Shown piece by piece: positions 34,061 to 44,781 of a stretch of DNA of 64,000 nucleotides (the stretch's first letter is position 1; each line of letters starts with the position of its first letter). Below the pieces are notes generated by a model. That model saw only the letters and a list, made by a program, of their open reading frames with translations, had not been told where the DNA came from and searched no databases. This DNA is from Pseudomonas sp. FeN3W (GTDB lineage: Bacteria; Pseudomonadota; Gammaproteobacteria; Pseudomonadales; Pseudomonadaceae), in NCBI GenBank assembly GCA_030263805.2, contig CP136010.1, forward strand, positions 3,611,001 through 3,675,000, written 5' to 3'. A program made the translations under genes and the position numbers.

Positions 34061-34360
34061 ATGAAAAAATTTGCGGCAGTTCTTGCTGTTGGCATAGCCG
34101 TAAGTTCCTCCTTCGCAATGGCTGAGGTTGATAGAAACTCAACGATGCAGCATGACTATGCTGCAGTCGAGGGTAGACAGGCTTTAAAGGTTCTTCTTGA
34201 AAGCGGTGATGTACTAAGTGTGACGCCAATGGGCGAAGATAGTATTCTAGGCTGGCCAAGCTATCGTGCGCAGCCATACGAAATCAAAATTCGTACTCCT
34301 GATGGAGTTGTCCACTCAGTGGAGTTCCGTAGCGCGCCAGTTGGCATCAATAACGGTTAA
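34061..34360 (+). CDS. Small secreted copper-associated protein, paralogue A
   Basis: A 99-residue protein with a signal peptide (FAAVLAVGIAVSSSFAMA). The mature part has MQHDYAAVEGRQALKVLLESGDVLSVTPMG and a conserved end, YEIKIRTPDGVVHSVEFRSAPVGINNG. It is paralogous to the products at 50121 and 50610. No cysteines remain in the mature part; the Met-His-Asp start might bind Cu. AGAGGTG precedes the ATG. Function unknown; copper regulation is inferred from the upstream box and neighbours. Confidence 0.7.
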   Translation: MKKFAAVLAVGIAVSSSFAMAEVDRNSTMQHDYAAVEGRQALKVLLESGDVLSVTPMGEDSILGWPSYRAQPYEIKIRTPDGVVHSVEFRSAPVGINNG

Positions 34361-34385
34361 TTATTTATAAGGGAATTAATACGAT

Positions 34386-34420
34386 ATAAGCCAATTGTAT
34401 GATCGTTACGATTGGCTTAT
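34386..34420 (+). terminator. Terminator of small secreted protein A gene
   Basis: ATAAGCCAAT (34386-34395) pairs perfectly with ATTGGCTTAT (34411-34420), with a T-rich run shortly after. Confidence 0.6.
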
Positions 34421-34523
34421 GACTGATTTTTCAAATGGCATTCTTTTTTGCACAAGAGTAACAATAGAAGCCAAGGCGTCATTTCAGTGGGTAGAGCGTA
34501 GGTGTCCTGCCACTGAATAAAAG

Positions 34524-34568
34524 CGCTTTCCTACCAAGTCCATAAGATACCATCTTGGCAGGAAAGCG
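34524..34568 (-). terminator. Terminator of the second copper-storage gene
   Basis: A 15-bp stem with one mismatch (34524-34538 with 34554-34568) followed on the minus strand by CTTTTATT. It lies 10 bases after the stop at 34578. Confidence 0.75.
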
Positions 34569-34577
34569 GCTTGCTGG

Positions 34578-34907
34578 TTATACAGCCATACGTTCACATT
34601 CCTCAGCGCACTTCATACAGGCTTTCGCGCACTCTTGGCAGTGATCCATCTGATGCTTGGCACACTCTTCACCGCAGGCTCGGCAAATTTTTGCACACAA
34701 TGCACAGAACTCTTTAGCCAACTCGCTCTGGCGACTCATGAGTCTGGCTGCCAGAGCACATATGTCAGCACAATCTCTGTCGAGCTCAATGCAACGGGCC
34801 ATCGTTTGTACGTCGTCTTCAAGTAAACAGGCAGATGCGCATGCTTCGCAAACTAGAGCGCAGTTAGAACAAGCTTGAATGCAGCTATTGAACATTGTTT
34901 CAGTCAT
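34578..34907 (-). CDS. Four-helix-bundle copper-storage protein (Csp3-like), copy 2
   Basis: A 109-residue paralogue of 4721-5050, with all 19 cysteines kept and most differences in non-Cys positions. There is no signal peptide, so cytosolic Cu(I) storage is expected. The ATG at 34907 has GGAGGA directly upstream; a TTG four codons earlier is less likely. A perfect CopR-box-like palindrome is 112 bases upstream. Confidence 0.88.
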   Translation of the reverse strand: MTETMFNSCIQACSNCALVCEACASACLLEDDVQTMARCIELDRDCADICALAARLMSRQSELAKEFCALCAKICRACGEECAKHQMDHCQECAKACMKCAEECERMAV

Positions 34908-35019
34908 GACTTCCTCCAAAGTTCGTATTTTAGCGTATAGTCTTGAGCTGGCCTGAGGTGATCCTCTAGCAGCTCATAAATCCGACATATTCAGAGTTCG
35001 TCCGTTCCAATGGTTAACA

Positions 35020-35033
35020 TTACAATCGTGTAA
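35020..35033. promoter_or_regulatory. CopR-box-like palindrome upstream of csp gene 2
   Basis: TTACA-ATCG-TGTAA, a perfect 5-4-5 palindrome, 112 bases before the csp start on the minus strand. Confidence 0.7.
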
Positions 35034-35092
35034 GGTCCCTTATGATCGCTATGCGGCTGATTTTAAAATATTTACCTTTATTCGATATTTTA

Positions 35093-36472
35093 TTATTGGC
35101 GGGGAAATTCCATGTGAAAGCCCGTCACGCCGTCTAATGAGGTGCACCAGATTCTGCCTTTATGGGCCTCAACAATAGATCTGGTAATAGCCAAGCCGAG
35201 GCCAGCGTTGCTTGGACTACCCTCGCGCCGGGCAGGATCGACCCGATAGAAGCGATAAAAGAGCTTGTCCAGGTGCTCGGGCTCGATCGTCCCTCCGGGA
35301 TTCTCGACGCTGAGGGTTACCGTTCTTTCCGCCTCGTGAATCGTTACAGAAATAGTTTCCCCTACCGGGGTGTAACGCAGCGCGTTGGATAACAAATTGG
35401 AGACCGCTCTATCAATCATTAATTTATCTCCCAGCACATTTCCTGCGCCTGAGACTGAGAGACGGATATCGCGTTCGTCAGCCACTAAGTGGTAATACGC
35501 AAGCAGTTTAGCAACGACATCAGCTAGTTCGATAGACGCTTGTTCGGGAATAATCAAGCCGTTGTCGGATTTGGCCAAAAAGAGCATGTCGTCAATAATG
35601 CGTGACATACGCTTCAACTCCTCTAGATTGGAGTAAAGATTCTCCTCATAAGCATCAATATTCCGCTTTTTGGTCAGCACCACCTCGGTGTGGGTCATGA
35701 GGTTGCTAACAGGGGTTCGCAGTTCATGAGCAATGTCCGCCGAGAAATTGGAAAGCCGAACAAAGGCATCTTCCAAGCGACCTAACATCGCATTGAAGGA
35801 CAGAACCAATTGCTGTAACTCAAGCGGTATCGGTTCAAGCGGCATTCGTTCCTGCAACGACCTTGCTGACATCGATGCGGCGAGATGGGTAACTTGCCTC
35901 AGAGGCCTGAGACCGCTTCTAACTACCATCCAGCCAAGCGCAGCACTAATTAGAGCGCTGACGCTTAATCCAACGCCGAACCAACGCTGCAAAGTCTGAA
36001 AGAAATGCGCGTGGTTAGTGACATCAAGAATCAACAGTGCTGTAAGTGGTTCGGGCTGGTCTGCTACCGAGATTCGGGCAGTCAATCCTCTATACAGGCG
36101 GCCGGCATATTTCCATTCCCACATATTCTGCTGTTCTGCGTCCCTATAGCTTTCCGGGACGTCGACTGTCTTGGGATCAGAAAAGAGCACTCTGCCATCT
36201 TCGCTCAAGATGGTCGCCGCTAAATCATGATGGGCACCTAGCAGAGCTCGCAACTGCGGTAGCTCCTCAGCAAGGTTTGCGCTGCTGCGTACGTTATTGA
36301 AAATTTTCTTGGTCGATTCGAGCTTCTCCACCAAGGCCTGCCGATCCAACACTTCGAAGTGATGCTGGCTAAGCAAATTGAAGCTCAGCCCAGCTATGGT
36401 GAGAACTACAACCACCACAGACATGAACATGACACTCATTCGGGCGGTCAGCGAAAGGTGACGCAGTCTCAC
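35093..36472 (-). CDS. copS: Copper sensor histidine kinase CopS
   Basis: A 459-residue membrane kinase. Two helices (SVMFMSVVVVVLTIAGLSF near the start and another near residue 165) bracket a periplasmic sensor of about 130 residues. HAMP (GLRPLRQVTHLAASMSARSL) follows, then the H-box SADIAHELRTPVSNL, the N-box NLLSNALRYTP and the G-box SNAGLGLAI. It phosphorylates CopR in response to periplasmic Cu. The GTG start overlaps the copR stop (GAGTGA). It is the only copS in the window and probably serves both copR genes. Confidence 0.93.
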   Translation of the reverse strand: MRLRHLSLTARMSVMFMSVVVVVLTIAGLSFNLLSQHHFEVLDRQALVEKLESTKKIFNNVRSSANLAEELPQLRALLGAHHDLAATILSEDGRVLFSDPKTVDVPESYRDAEQQNMWEWKYAGRLYRGLTARISVADQPEPLTALLILDVTNHAHFFQTLQRWFGVGLSVSALISAALGWMVVRSGLRPLRQVTHLAASMSARSLQERMPLEPIPLELQQLVLSFNAMLGRLEDAFVRLSNFSADIAHELRTPVSNLMTHTEVVLTKKRNIDAYEENLYSNLEELKRMSRIIDDMLFLAKSDNGLIIPEQASIELADVVAKLLAYYHLVADERDIRLSVSGAGNVLGDKLMIDRAVSNLLSNALRYTPVGETISVTIHEAERTVTLSVENPGGTIEPEHLDKLFYRFYRVDPARREGSPSNAGLGLAITRSIVEAHKGRIWCTSLDGVTGFHMEFPRQ

Positions 36473-37146
36473 TCCGGTGCATCCATCATATAGCCCATGC
36501 CACGCACGGTATGGATCAGTTTGTGCTCGAAGTCGTCGTCGACTTTTGCGCGCAGACGGCGTACCGCGACCTCGATAACGTTGGTGTCGCTGTCGAAGTT
36601 CATATCCCATACCTGAGATGCAATCAGAGACTTCGGAAGCACCTCGCCGCGTCGGCGCATCAACAATTCCAGCAGTGAAAATTCCTTCGCCGTCAGATCA
36701 ATTCGCTTCCCAGCACGAACGGCGCGGCGCTTTAGCAGGTCCACTTCGAGATCTGAAATTTTCACGGTGGTTTGGGTGGGGGAGCCGCTGCCCCTGCGAA
36801 GCAATGTCCGGACCCTTGCCAGAAGTTCGGAGAACGCGAACGGCTTAATCAGGTAGTCGTCCGCGCCCAGCTCCAGGCCTTTGACGCGGTCTTCCACGCC
36901 ATCACGTGCGGTCAAGAACAGTACGGGTATTTCGTGCCCTGCTGATCTGACCATGCGTAGCACCTCCCATCCATCTAACCCTGGCATCATCACGTCAAGG
37001 ATTAAAAGGTCATAAACCTCACTCAGCGCATATTGGAGCGCATCTGTGCCAGTCGTGACCCGGTCGACGGTAAATCCAGCTTCGGTAAGTCCTTGTTGCA
37101 GGTAAGAACCAGTTTTGGGTTCGTCTTCAGCGACCAGTAATTTCAT
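36469..37146 (-). CDS. copR: Copper response regulator CopR (copy with copS)
   Basis: A 225-residue OmpR-family regulator with the receiver Asp in LLILDVMMPG, Lys in YLIKPFAF, and a winged-helix end with DMNFDSDTNVIEVAVRRLRAK. It differs from the orphan copy (11649-12329) at scattered positions only; the DNA-recognition helix is the same, so both should bind the same boxes. The start at 37146 matches that copy. A CopR-box-like site is 65 bases upstream. Confidence 0.94.
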   Translation of the reverse strand: MKLLVAEDEPKTGSYLQQGLTEAGFTVDRVTTGTDALQYALSEVYDLLILDVMMPGLDGWEVLRMVRSAGHEIPVLFLTARDGVEDRVKGLELGADDYLIKPFAFSELLARVRTLLRRGSGSPTQTTVKISDLEVDLLKRRAVRAGKRIDLTAKEFSLLELLMRRRGEVLPKSLIASQVWDMNFDSDTNVIEVAVRRLRAKVDDDFEHKLIHTVRGMGYMMDAPE

Positions 37147-37211
37147 GCAGGCAGATTCCGAAAGTTTGTTTCGACTCAGTGTGCAGGTTAACGAGGCCGC
37201 CATCTAGAAGC

Positions 37212-37225
37212 TTACAAAAATGTAA
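37212..37225. promoter_or_regulatory. CopR-box-like palindrome upstream of copRS
   Basis: TTACA-AAAA-TGTAA, a perfect palindrome 65 bases before copR. On the plus strand a -10-like GATAGT lies about 32 bases beyond it, which fits the divergent short transcript at 37270-37395. Confidence 0.75.
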
Positions 37226-37269
37226 CGTACAAATCAGCTCGCTGACAGGCGGAGGTGATAGTGTTTCAC

Positions 37270-37395
37270 ATAAGTCGGAATCTATGTTCGAGCAAAATAT
37301 GAGCAGTGACTCTAAGAATGCTAGCAGCTGGTTTTTCCAGGCCTTCCACATTGCTCCCTTGGCCTAATGGCGCCTCAACGGCGCCTTTTTTTTTT
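37270..37395 (+). ncRNA. Candidate sRNA (or small mRNA) divergent from copRS
   Basis: The stretch ends in GGCGCC-TCAAC-GGCGCC plus ten T (37369-37395), preceded by GGCCTTCCACATTGCTCCCTTGGCC, matching the end of the RNA candidate at 11449-11500. No protein gene on this strand uses the terminator. A 27-codon frame (37284-37367) exists but is not kept in the other copy, so an RNA role is favoured. The 5' end is a guess. Confidence 0.5.
37369..37395 (+). terminator. Rho-independent terminator in the copRS upstream region
   Basis: A 6-bp GGCGCC stem with loop TCAAC and ten T. It also shields the downstream DUF2933/ATPase genes from upstream transcription. Confidence 0.8.
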
Positions 37396-37659
37396 GGTGA
37401 TCTGATCAGGCGGGCGAGCCTTACAGATAGTAATTTAAGTGTGCGCACCTCTGAACTTGAAGTGAATTAATTCATTCCTCTGCACGGAGTTTCTTTCAAT
37501 GCTTAGATTGGGCGCGACATCCATCAGTCGGCTATCAAGCAAGGAGGGTCGGCAAGGTGAGGATCCGTTAATCTCCTTAGTTGGCATGCTATATCTATCG
37601 GGACGAGCGGCTCATGCTGACGCAACGTACTAAAAATACCAGCACTGGAGGTCACTGCC

Positions 37660-37902
37660 GTGTATCACCGCCATCTTCATCGGAATAATGAAATATCTTT
37701 TTGGAAGACTAGACCCGGCGTAGCGCTCTTAATGCTGGCAATAATCGGTTTTTTCTACTTGGCACGCGAGCATTACGGTCATCTCTTGCAGGGACTGCCA
37801 TACATAATCTTGCTGCTTTGCCCGTTGCTCCATTTGTTTGGTCACAACCATGGTGGCCATTCCAATCCCACCCGTGTCTCCAAGGACAAAGATAGGAAGT
37901 AA
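37660..37902 (+). CDS. DUF2933-family small membrane protein
   Basis: An 80-residue protein with two hydrophobic segments (GVALLMLAIIGFFYLAREH and LPYIILLLCPLLHLFGH) and a His-rich end (HNHGGHSNP). DUF2933 proteins usually precede copper-exporting ATPases. A GTG start at 37660 is chosen because GGAGGT lies 8 bases upstream. The ATPase gene begins 5 bases later. Confidence 0.8.
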   Translation: MYHRHLHRNNEISFWKTRPGVALLMLAIIGFFYLAREHYGHLLQGLPYIILLLCPLLHLFGHNHGGHSNPTRVSKDKDRK

Positions 37903-37907
37903 ATGGC

Positions 37908-40262
<2,355 letters not shown>

Positions 40263-40267
40263 AACGC

Positions 40268-40298
40268 TTGACCTTGCCGCTCTGGCAAGGTTGAACAT
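40268..40298 (+). promoter_or_regulatory. CueR-type operator/promoter before copZ
   Basis: TTGACC at -35, with the dyad ACCTTGCC (40271-40278) and GGCAAGGT (40284-40291) in a stretched spacer, is the standard layout of CueR-activated copper promoters. No cueR is in the window, so a chromosomal CueR is presumed. Confidence 0.7.
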
Positions 40299-40335
40299 CT
40301 GCTCAACCATTACGGTGACTTCCCAGGAGATTCTC

Positions 40336-40608
40336 ATGAGCACCATTGAACTGAACGTCGAAGGCATGAGCTGCGGCTCGTGCGTCAAGCATGTCACCGA
40401 GGCGCTCAACACTGTCGAGGGCGTCACCAAGGTGGATGTCGATTTGCAAGCCGCCAGGGTGCGGGTTAGCGGCCAGAGCGACAGCCAAGTGCTGATTGCT
40501 TCCCTGACTGATGCGGGATATCCCGCGCAGCTGGCCAGTCCGGCAGCCGGGACGAACAACATGAAAAAGACGGGTTGCGGTGGCAGCGGTGGCTGCGGCT
40601 GCAACTGA
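40336..40608 (+). CDS. copZ: Copper chaperone CopZ with Cys-rich tail
   Basis: A 90-residue protein. Residues 1-66 are an HMA domain with the GMSCGSC site. After a linker it ends in KKTGCGGSGGCGCN, four extra cysteines that ordinary CopZ proteins of about 65-70 residues lack. It should carry Cu(I) to the ATPase. AGGAG precedes the ATG. The tail may add metal capacity; this is inferred. Confidence 0.9.
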   Translation: MSTIELNVEGMSCGSCVKHVTEALNTVEGVTKVDVDLQAARVRVSGQSDSQVLIASLTDAGYPAQLASPAAGTNNMKKTGCGGSGGCGCN

Positions 40609-40634
40609 AAACGAGAGGCAAACAAGGTTCTTAT

Positions 40635-41075
40635 ATGTCTAGAAAACTGCGTATATCAGCCCTTGCGGCGCTGCTGGTAAGTGGGGCGATCCATGCCGCT
40701 GAACCCTTGATCATCGATGTACACCGAGACGCCAACTGTGGTTGCTGCAAGGACTGGATCTCCTATCTGGAGGACAACGGCTTTGCGGTCCGCGACCATG
40801 TTGAACGCAACATGCGTTCGGTGAAGCAAGACCTAGGAGTGGAGCCGCGTCTGGCGTCCTGTCACACCGGTGTGATCAACGGCAAGTTCGTTGAAGGCCA
40901 CGTGCCGGTGGCGCAGATACTCGAATTGCGCAAGCGTTCCGACCTGCTAGGTATTGCCGTGCCCGGCATGCCGGCTGGATCGCCCGGTATGGAGCACGGT
41001 GATGCCAAACATGCCTACGAGGTAATCGGGCTTACCCGTTCAGGGCAGGATGAGGTCCTCGCCAAGTACCCGTAA
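40635..41075 (+). CDS. DUF411 periplasmic metal-binding protein
   Basis: A 146-residue exported protein with a signal peptide (ISALAALLVSGAIHA) and the DUF411 pattern: CGCCKDWISYLEDNGF near the start, SCHTGVINGKFVEGHVP in the middle and AYEVIGL near the end. The family is frequent in Cu and Ag resistance loci and likely binds metal in the periplasm. It follows copZ by 26 bases. Confidence 0.88.
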   Translation: MSRKLRISALAALLVSGAIHAAEPLIIDVHRDANCGCCKDWISYLEDNGFAVRDHVERNMRSVKQDLGVEPRLASCHTGVINGKFVEGHVPVAQILELRKRSDLLGIAVPGMPAGSPGMEHGDAKHAYEVIGLTRSGQDEVLAKYP

Positions 41076-41257
41076 ATTCAGGCTCCGTGCCGCTGACCGG
41101 CTTTCCCAGGCGGGTGGCAGCAAAGAGAACGCGGGGGTGATCACTGGATGATCGCAGCGATCACCCCGTCCGGCTCGCTTGCTCAGGACAGTTTCCTGAC
41201 TTGCGAGGCGGAATTATGTCCGGAGCCTTTCGTTAACTCTTGTTCCGCGAGATACCC
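41076..41257. other. Intergenic region with hairpin, DUF411 to dsbD
   Basis: GGGGTGATC (41134-41142) pairs with GATCACCCC (41159-41167). No U tract follows, so its role as a terminator is uncertain. Confidence 0.35.
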
Positions 41258-43021
41258 ATGTTCCGCCTTTTGCTGTGCCTGCTTTTACTGATCCCACTGC
41301 CGGTCAGTGCTGGGATTTTTGATCTGCCTCGCTTACAGCCGGCCCTGTTCAACGCCCCCCTGAATAACAGCCAGGACTTCCTGCCGGTGGATCTGGCCTT
41401 TGGCCTTGATCTGATAGAAGCCGACACCGACAGTATTCGCCTGCGGTTCATAAATGCCGATGGCTATTACCTCTACAAACATCGTTTCGCCTTCAACAGC
41501 GACCATCCGCAAGTAACAATCGGCACCCCGCAATGGCCTGCAGCCGAACCGAAAACCGATGAGTATTTCGGCGATGTCGAGGTGTTCTACGGCATTACGG
41601 ACTTAGAACTACCGATTGATAACCCTCAGAACAGGCCGTTCACCCTGCAGGTGAGCTACCAGGGCTGCGCCGATCTGGGACTGTGCTACCCACCTGAAAT
41701 GCGCACTTTTCAGATCGGTAACTCGCCCCCGGTATCGCCTGCGCAACCGGAAACGACCTTGGACTGGGGAAGTCTGGCACTGTTCTTTCTGGCCGGTTTG
41801 GGGCTGACTTTCACTCCCTGCGTGCTGCCGATGCTGCCCATCCTTTCCGGCGTAGTGCTGCGTGGACAACTCGGTGGGCTACGAGGTTTTCGCCTGTCGC
41901 TTGCCTACGTACTTCCCATGGCTGCCTGCTTCGCACTGCTCGGAGCGCTGATGGGCATGTTCGGAGCTGGCCTCAACCTGCAGGCGCGCCTGCAGTCACC
42001 GTGGCTACTGGTGCCCTTTGCGCTGTTCTTTTCGGTATTTGCCCTGGCCATGTTCGGGGTGTTCGAGTTGCGTATGCCGCGCTTTATTACCGAACGAATG
42101 GATCGCCTGGCCAGCCGAACCCGCGGGGGTTCAATGATAGGGGCCGCAACGCTAGGCGTGCTGTCAAGCCTGCTTGTATCACCCTGCGTGACAGCACCAC
42201 TGGTCGGTGCGCTGCTGTACATCAGCGCCACCGGCGATGCCCTGGGCGGCGGGCTGAAGCTGTTTTCGCTGGGTCTGGGCATGGGGGCGCCGTTGGTGTT
42301 GTTCGCCACTGGTGGCGCCGCCTTGTTGCCCAAGTCCGGGACCTGGATGGTCGGCGTACGCAAGGTTTTCGGTCTGATGTTGCTGGGTGTCTCTGTATGG
42401 CTGCTGGAGCGTGTGTTACCAGCTCCCGTGACGCTGGCCTTGTGGGGCCTGTTGGCGGTTGGCACTGCGTTGTGGCTGGGCGCCCTGGAATTTATTCCTA
42501 AGCCCGGCAAGCAGAAGCTTGCCCAGTTGCTTGGTGTGGCCTTGCTGGTTTACGGCATCAGCAGTTGGGTGGGCGCTTTGCAAGGTCAAACCGACCCGCT
42601 GCGCCCACTGGGTCGCCTGGACGCCCAAGGCTTGCCTCAAATCGGCGCAACCGTCGGCTGGCAGACCCTGGACACCCCAGCAGCCCTGGATGCGGCACTG
42701 TTGTCAGCGAAAACTGCCGGCCAACCTTTGCTGCTGGACTGGTACGCCGACTGGTGCATCAGTTGCAAAGTAATCGAACGAGAAGTACTCGAAGTGTCCT
42801 CTGTGCGCGAACAGCTGGCTGATTACCGGCTGGTGCGCTTCGATATGACGCGTAGCGATGCCGAGCAACGCGCGCTGCTTGATCGCTACCAGCTGTTTGG
42901 CCCGCCGGCACTGCAATTGTTTGCCCCCAGTGGTGATGAGTGGCAGGACCTTCGCACGGTTGGTGAAACCGACGCCGAGAGTTTTCTGGAACGACTGCGT
43001 CAAGCCGACGACCGAATGTAA
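41258..43021 (+). CDS. dsbD: Thiol:disulfide interchange protein DsbD
   Basis: A 587-residue protein. The signal peptide is followed by the periplasmic alpha domain (SYQGCADLGLCYPPE), eight membrane helices with TPCVLPMLPILSG and SPCVTAPLVGALL, and a C-terminal thioredoxin-like gamma domain (WYADWCISCKVIE). It passes electrons from cytoplasmic thioredoxin to the periplasm, which would reduce Cu-oxidised thiols. The ATG at 41258 begins the signal peptide; a TTG six codons earlier is less likely. Confidence 0.93.
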   Translation: MFRLLLCLLLLIPLPVSAGIFDLPRLQPALFNAPLNNSQDFLPVDLAFGLDLIEADTDSIRLRFINADGYYLYKHRFAFNSDHPQVTIGTPQWPAAEPKTDEYFGDVEVFYGITDLELPIDNPQNRPFTLQVSYQGCADLGLCYPPEMRTFQIGNSPPVSPAQPETTLDWGSLALFFLAGLGLTFTPCVLPMLPILSGVVLRGQLGGLRGFRLSLAYVLPMAACFALLGALMGMFGAGLNLQARLQSPWLLVPFALFFSVFALAMFGVFELRMPRFITERMDRLASRTRGGSMIGAATLGVLSSLLVSPCVTAPLVGALLYISATGDALGGGLKLFSLGLGMGAPLVLFATGGAALLPKSGTWMVGVRKVFGLMLLGVSVWLLERVLPAPVTLALWGLLAVGTALWLGALEFIPKPGKQKLAQLLGVALLVYGISSWVGALQGQTDPLRPLGRLDAQGLPQIGATVGWQTLDTPAALDAALLSAKTAGQPLLLDWYADWCISCKVIEREVLEVSSVREQLADYRLVRFDMTRSDAEQRALLDRYQLFGPPALQLFAPSGDEWQDLRTVGETDAESFLERLRQADDRM

Positions 43022-43048
43022 AGCATGCAACCTGGTCGCTCCCGGAAG

Positions 43049-43176
43049 TCGACGTCAGCTGGCAGATCGCAGCCCGCCGCAGCATGTACTTGCGGCGGCT
43101 GAAAGCTAAGACGTGGGCAGATGACTTGATCGTTTTTACCGATGCTCCACTTTCAAAATCCGTGACGGCTGAAGTC
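43049..43176 (+). mobile_element. Decayed IS5-type fragment
   Basis: CTGGCAGATCGCAGCCCGCC at 43062 onward and GGGCAGATGACTTGATCG further on match the right part of the IS5-type element at 33351-33744, with an internal deletion. It ends with GCTGAAGTC like that element's right end. Confidence 0.65.
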
Positions 43177-43229
43177 AGCCATTTGTTGAACAGCCACACC
43201 GGAACTTAACAGTCAGAAAAACTAGAACC

Positions 43230-43243
43230 TGACAGAACTGTAA
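43230..43243. promoter_or_regulatory. CopR-box-like site upstream of copA copy 2
   Basis: TGACA-GAAC-TGTAA, one base from the common pattern. The IS30-type element (43353-44436) lies between it and copA. Confidence 0.65.
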
Positions 43244-43352
43244 TGTTTCGCTAAGTCCTGTGACAGGATGCCGCGGTTAAGTTGGCGTCGTGCCTGAAGA
43301 ACAAAGCACTCCGTTCAAACGGAAACCGAATTAACGGGGGCGGCGGCAAAAA

Positions 43353-44436
43353 CTGAGTGCAACACCTGACCTTTCCGGTACGGTGCTGCCCCTATGTCTT
43401 ATACCGAACTCAGCGTTGAAGAGCGCGCCACCATTCAAATCGGTCGTACCCAAGGCTTCAGCCTGCGCAGGATTGCCTGCTTGATCAACCGATCCCCTTC
43501 GACCATCAGCCGTGAGCTGCGCCGTAACCGAGGTGCTTGCGGTGGCTACTCGGCCCGCCTGGCCCAGCAGCAAATGCAGGCCCGCCGCCAGGTTTGTCGA
43601 CCGATGCGAAAACTGTTGCCGGGTAGCGAGCGCTTCGAACTGGTGACCCATATGCTGCGTGAGCGTTTGTCTCCCGAGCAGATTGCCGGCAAGCTGCGCA
43701 GCATGAACATACCCAACCTGCGAGATGCCTACGTCTGTCGCGAGACGATCTACAACGCGATCTATGCCCTGCCAGTGGGTGAGCTGCGTAAGGAGCTGAT
43801 CATCTGTCTGCGCCAAGGCAAGACGACGCGCCGGCCGCGCTCTGGTGGCGTGGATCGGCGCGGCCAGATCCCCGAGATGGTCAGTATTCATGTGCGCCCG
43901 CCGGAGATTGAAGACAGGCTGATGCCGGGGCATTGGGAAGGCGACCTCATCAAGGGTAAGGCCAACGCCTCGTCCGTCGGTACGCTGGTGGAACGCACCA
44001 GTGGCTACCTGATGTTGGTGAAGATGAACGACGCGACGGCGACTTCGGCGCTGGAAGGCTTCAGCGCCGCGCTCAATAGCATGCCGCTGGAGATGCGCAA
44101 GAGCATGACTTACGACCAGGGCCGGGAGATGGCGCGACACGCCGAGATCACCCAAAGAACCGGCGTGGCGATCTACTTCTGCGACCCGCACAGCCCCTGG
44201 CAGCGCGGCAGCAACGAAAACATCAACGGCCTGATTCGCCAGTACTTGCCCAAGGGCACAGACCTGTCGGTACATAGCCAGGAGGAGCTGGACGCCATTG
44301 CGCTGCAACTGAACATGCGACCGCGCAAGCGCTTCGACTTCAAATGCCCCATCGAGGTGATGGGAGAGGTCATGCAAAATGCCATGGCAATGCGGCATGA
44401 TGCTCCGGTTTCAATTCAATAACCGTGTTGCACTCA
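43353..44436 (+). mobile_element. IS30-family insertion sequence, about 1.08 kb
   Basis: The ends CTGAGTGCAACAC (43353 onward) and its complement (ending 44436) bracket one transposase gene. No target duplication could be fixed. It separates the CopR box at 43230 from copA. Confidence 0.8.
43394..44422 (+). CDS. IS30-family transposase
   Basis: A 342-residue transposase with N-terminal HTH (SVEERATIQIGRTQGFSLRRIAC, NRSPSTISRELRRN) and a DDE core: Asp in GHWEGDLIKGK, Asp in MTYDQGREMARH and Glu in RGSNENINGLIRQYLPKGTDL. It appears complete. Confidence 0.93.
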   Translation: MSYTELSVEERATIQIGRTQGFSLRRIACLINRSPSTISRELRRNRGACGGYSARLAQQQMQARRQVCRPMRKLLPGSERFELVTHMLRERLSPEQIAGKLRSMNIPNLRDAYVCRETIYNAIYALPVGELRKELIICLRQGKTTRRPRSGGVDRRGQIPEMVSIHVRPPEIEDRLMPGHWEGDLIKGKANASSVGTLVERTSGYLMLVKMNDATATSALEGFSAALNSMPLEMRKSMTYDQGREMARHAEITQRTGVAIYFCDPHSPWQRGSNENINGLIRQYLPKGTDLSVHSQEELDAIALQLNMRPRKRFDFKCPIEVMGEVMQNAMAMRHDAPVSIQ

Positions 44437-44781
44437 GCTCCTGCAACCGCCGGGTATTTCGAGGGGGATCGAACAATGCCCCTGTTTTCATGCGTTGCCG
44501 AGTACTCCGACTTGGCAGGGGCGAATGTGTCAGTTGGCATATGGGGCACCTGAGTGGCGGTTTGAGAATCTGTCGCCTCCAAGCAGCATAAGCCGAGGCG
44601 CCTGTTGCAAATTGCGACGCCAAATAAGCTGAGCTTACCAACTGCTGAAGAGGCGCTGCTCGCTGGACGAGTTCACACAACAGTGGGAAAGGTTGAAGGT
44701 GGAATCTCGATAGTGGGGCAGTCAACGAACCCGAGACCGGATTGCTCACCACCGGCTCATCTGATTAATGGACATAACGGG
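44437..44781. other. Leader region of copA copy 2
   Basis: No gene or CopR-like box was seen. The copA frame stays open back to 44605, but that extension has no signal-peptide character. Confidence 0.4.

Noticed and set aside
36005..36300. Frames opposite copS
   Set aside because: Typical antisense shadows of a GC-rich gene.
37284..37367. 27-codon peptide gene in the copRS upstream region
   Set aside because: The corresponding region near the other copR does not keep the start codon or reading frame, so an RNA is favoured.
37431..37443. TTACA-GAT-AGTAA as a CopR-like box before the DUF2933 gene
   Set aside because: The spacing is one base short and the half-site is altered.
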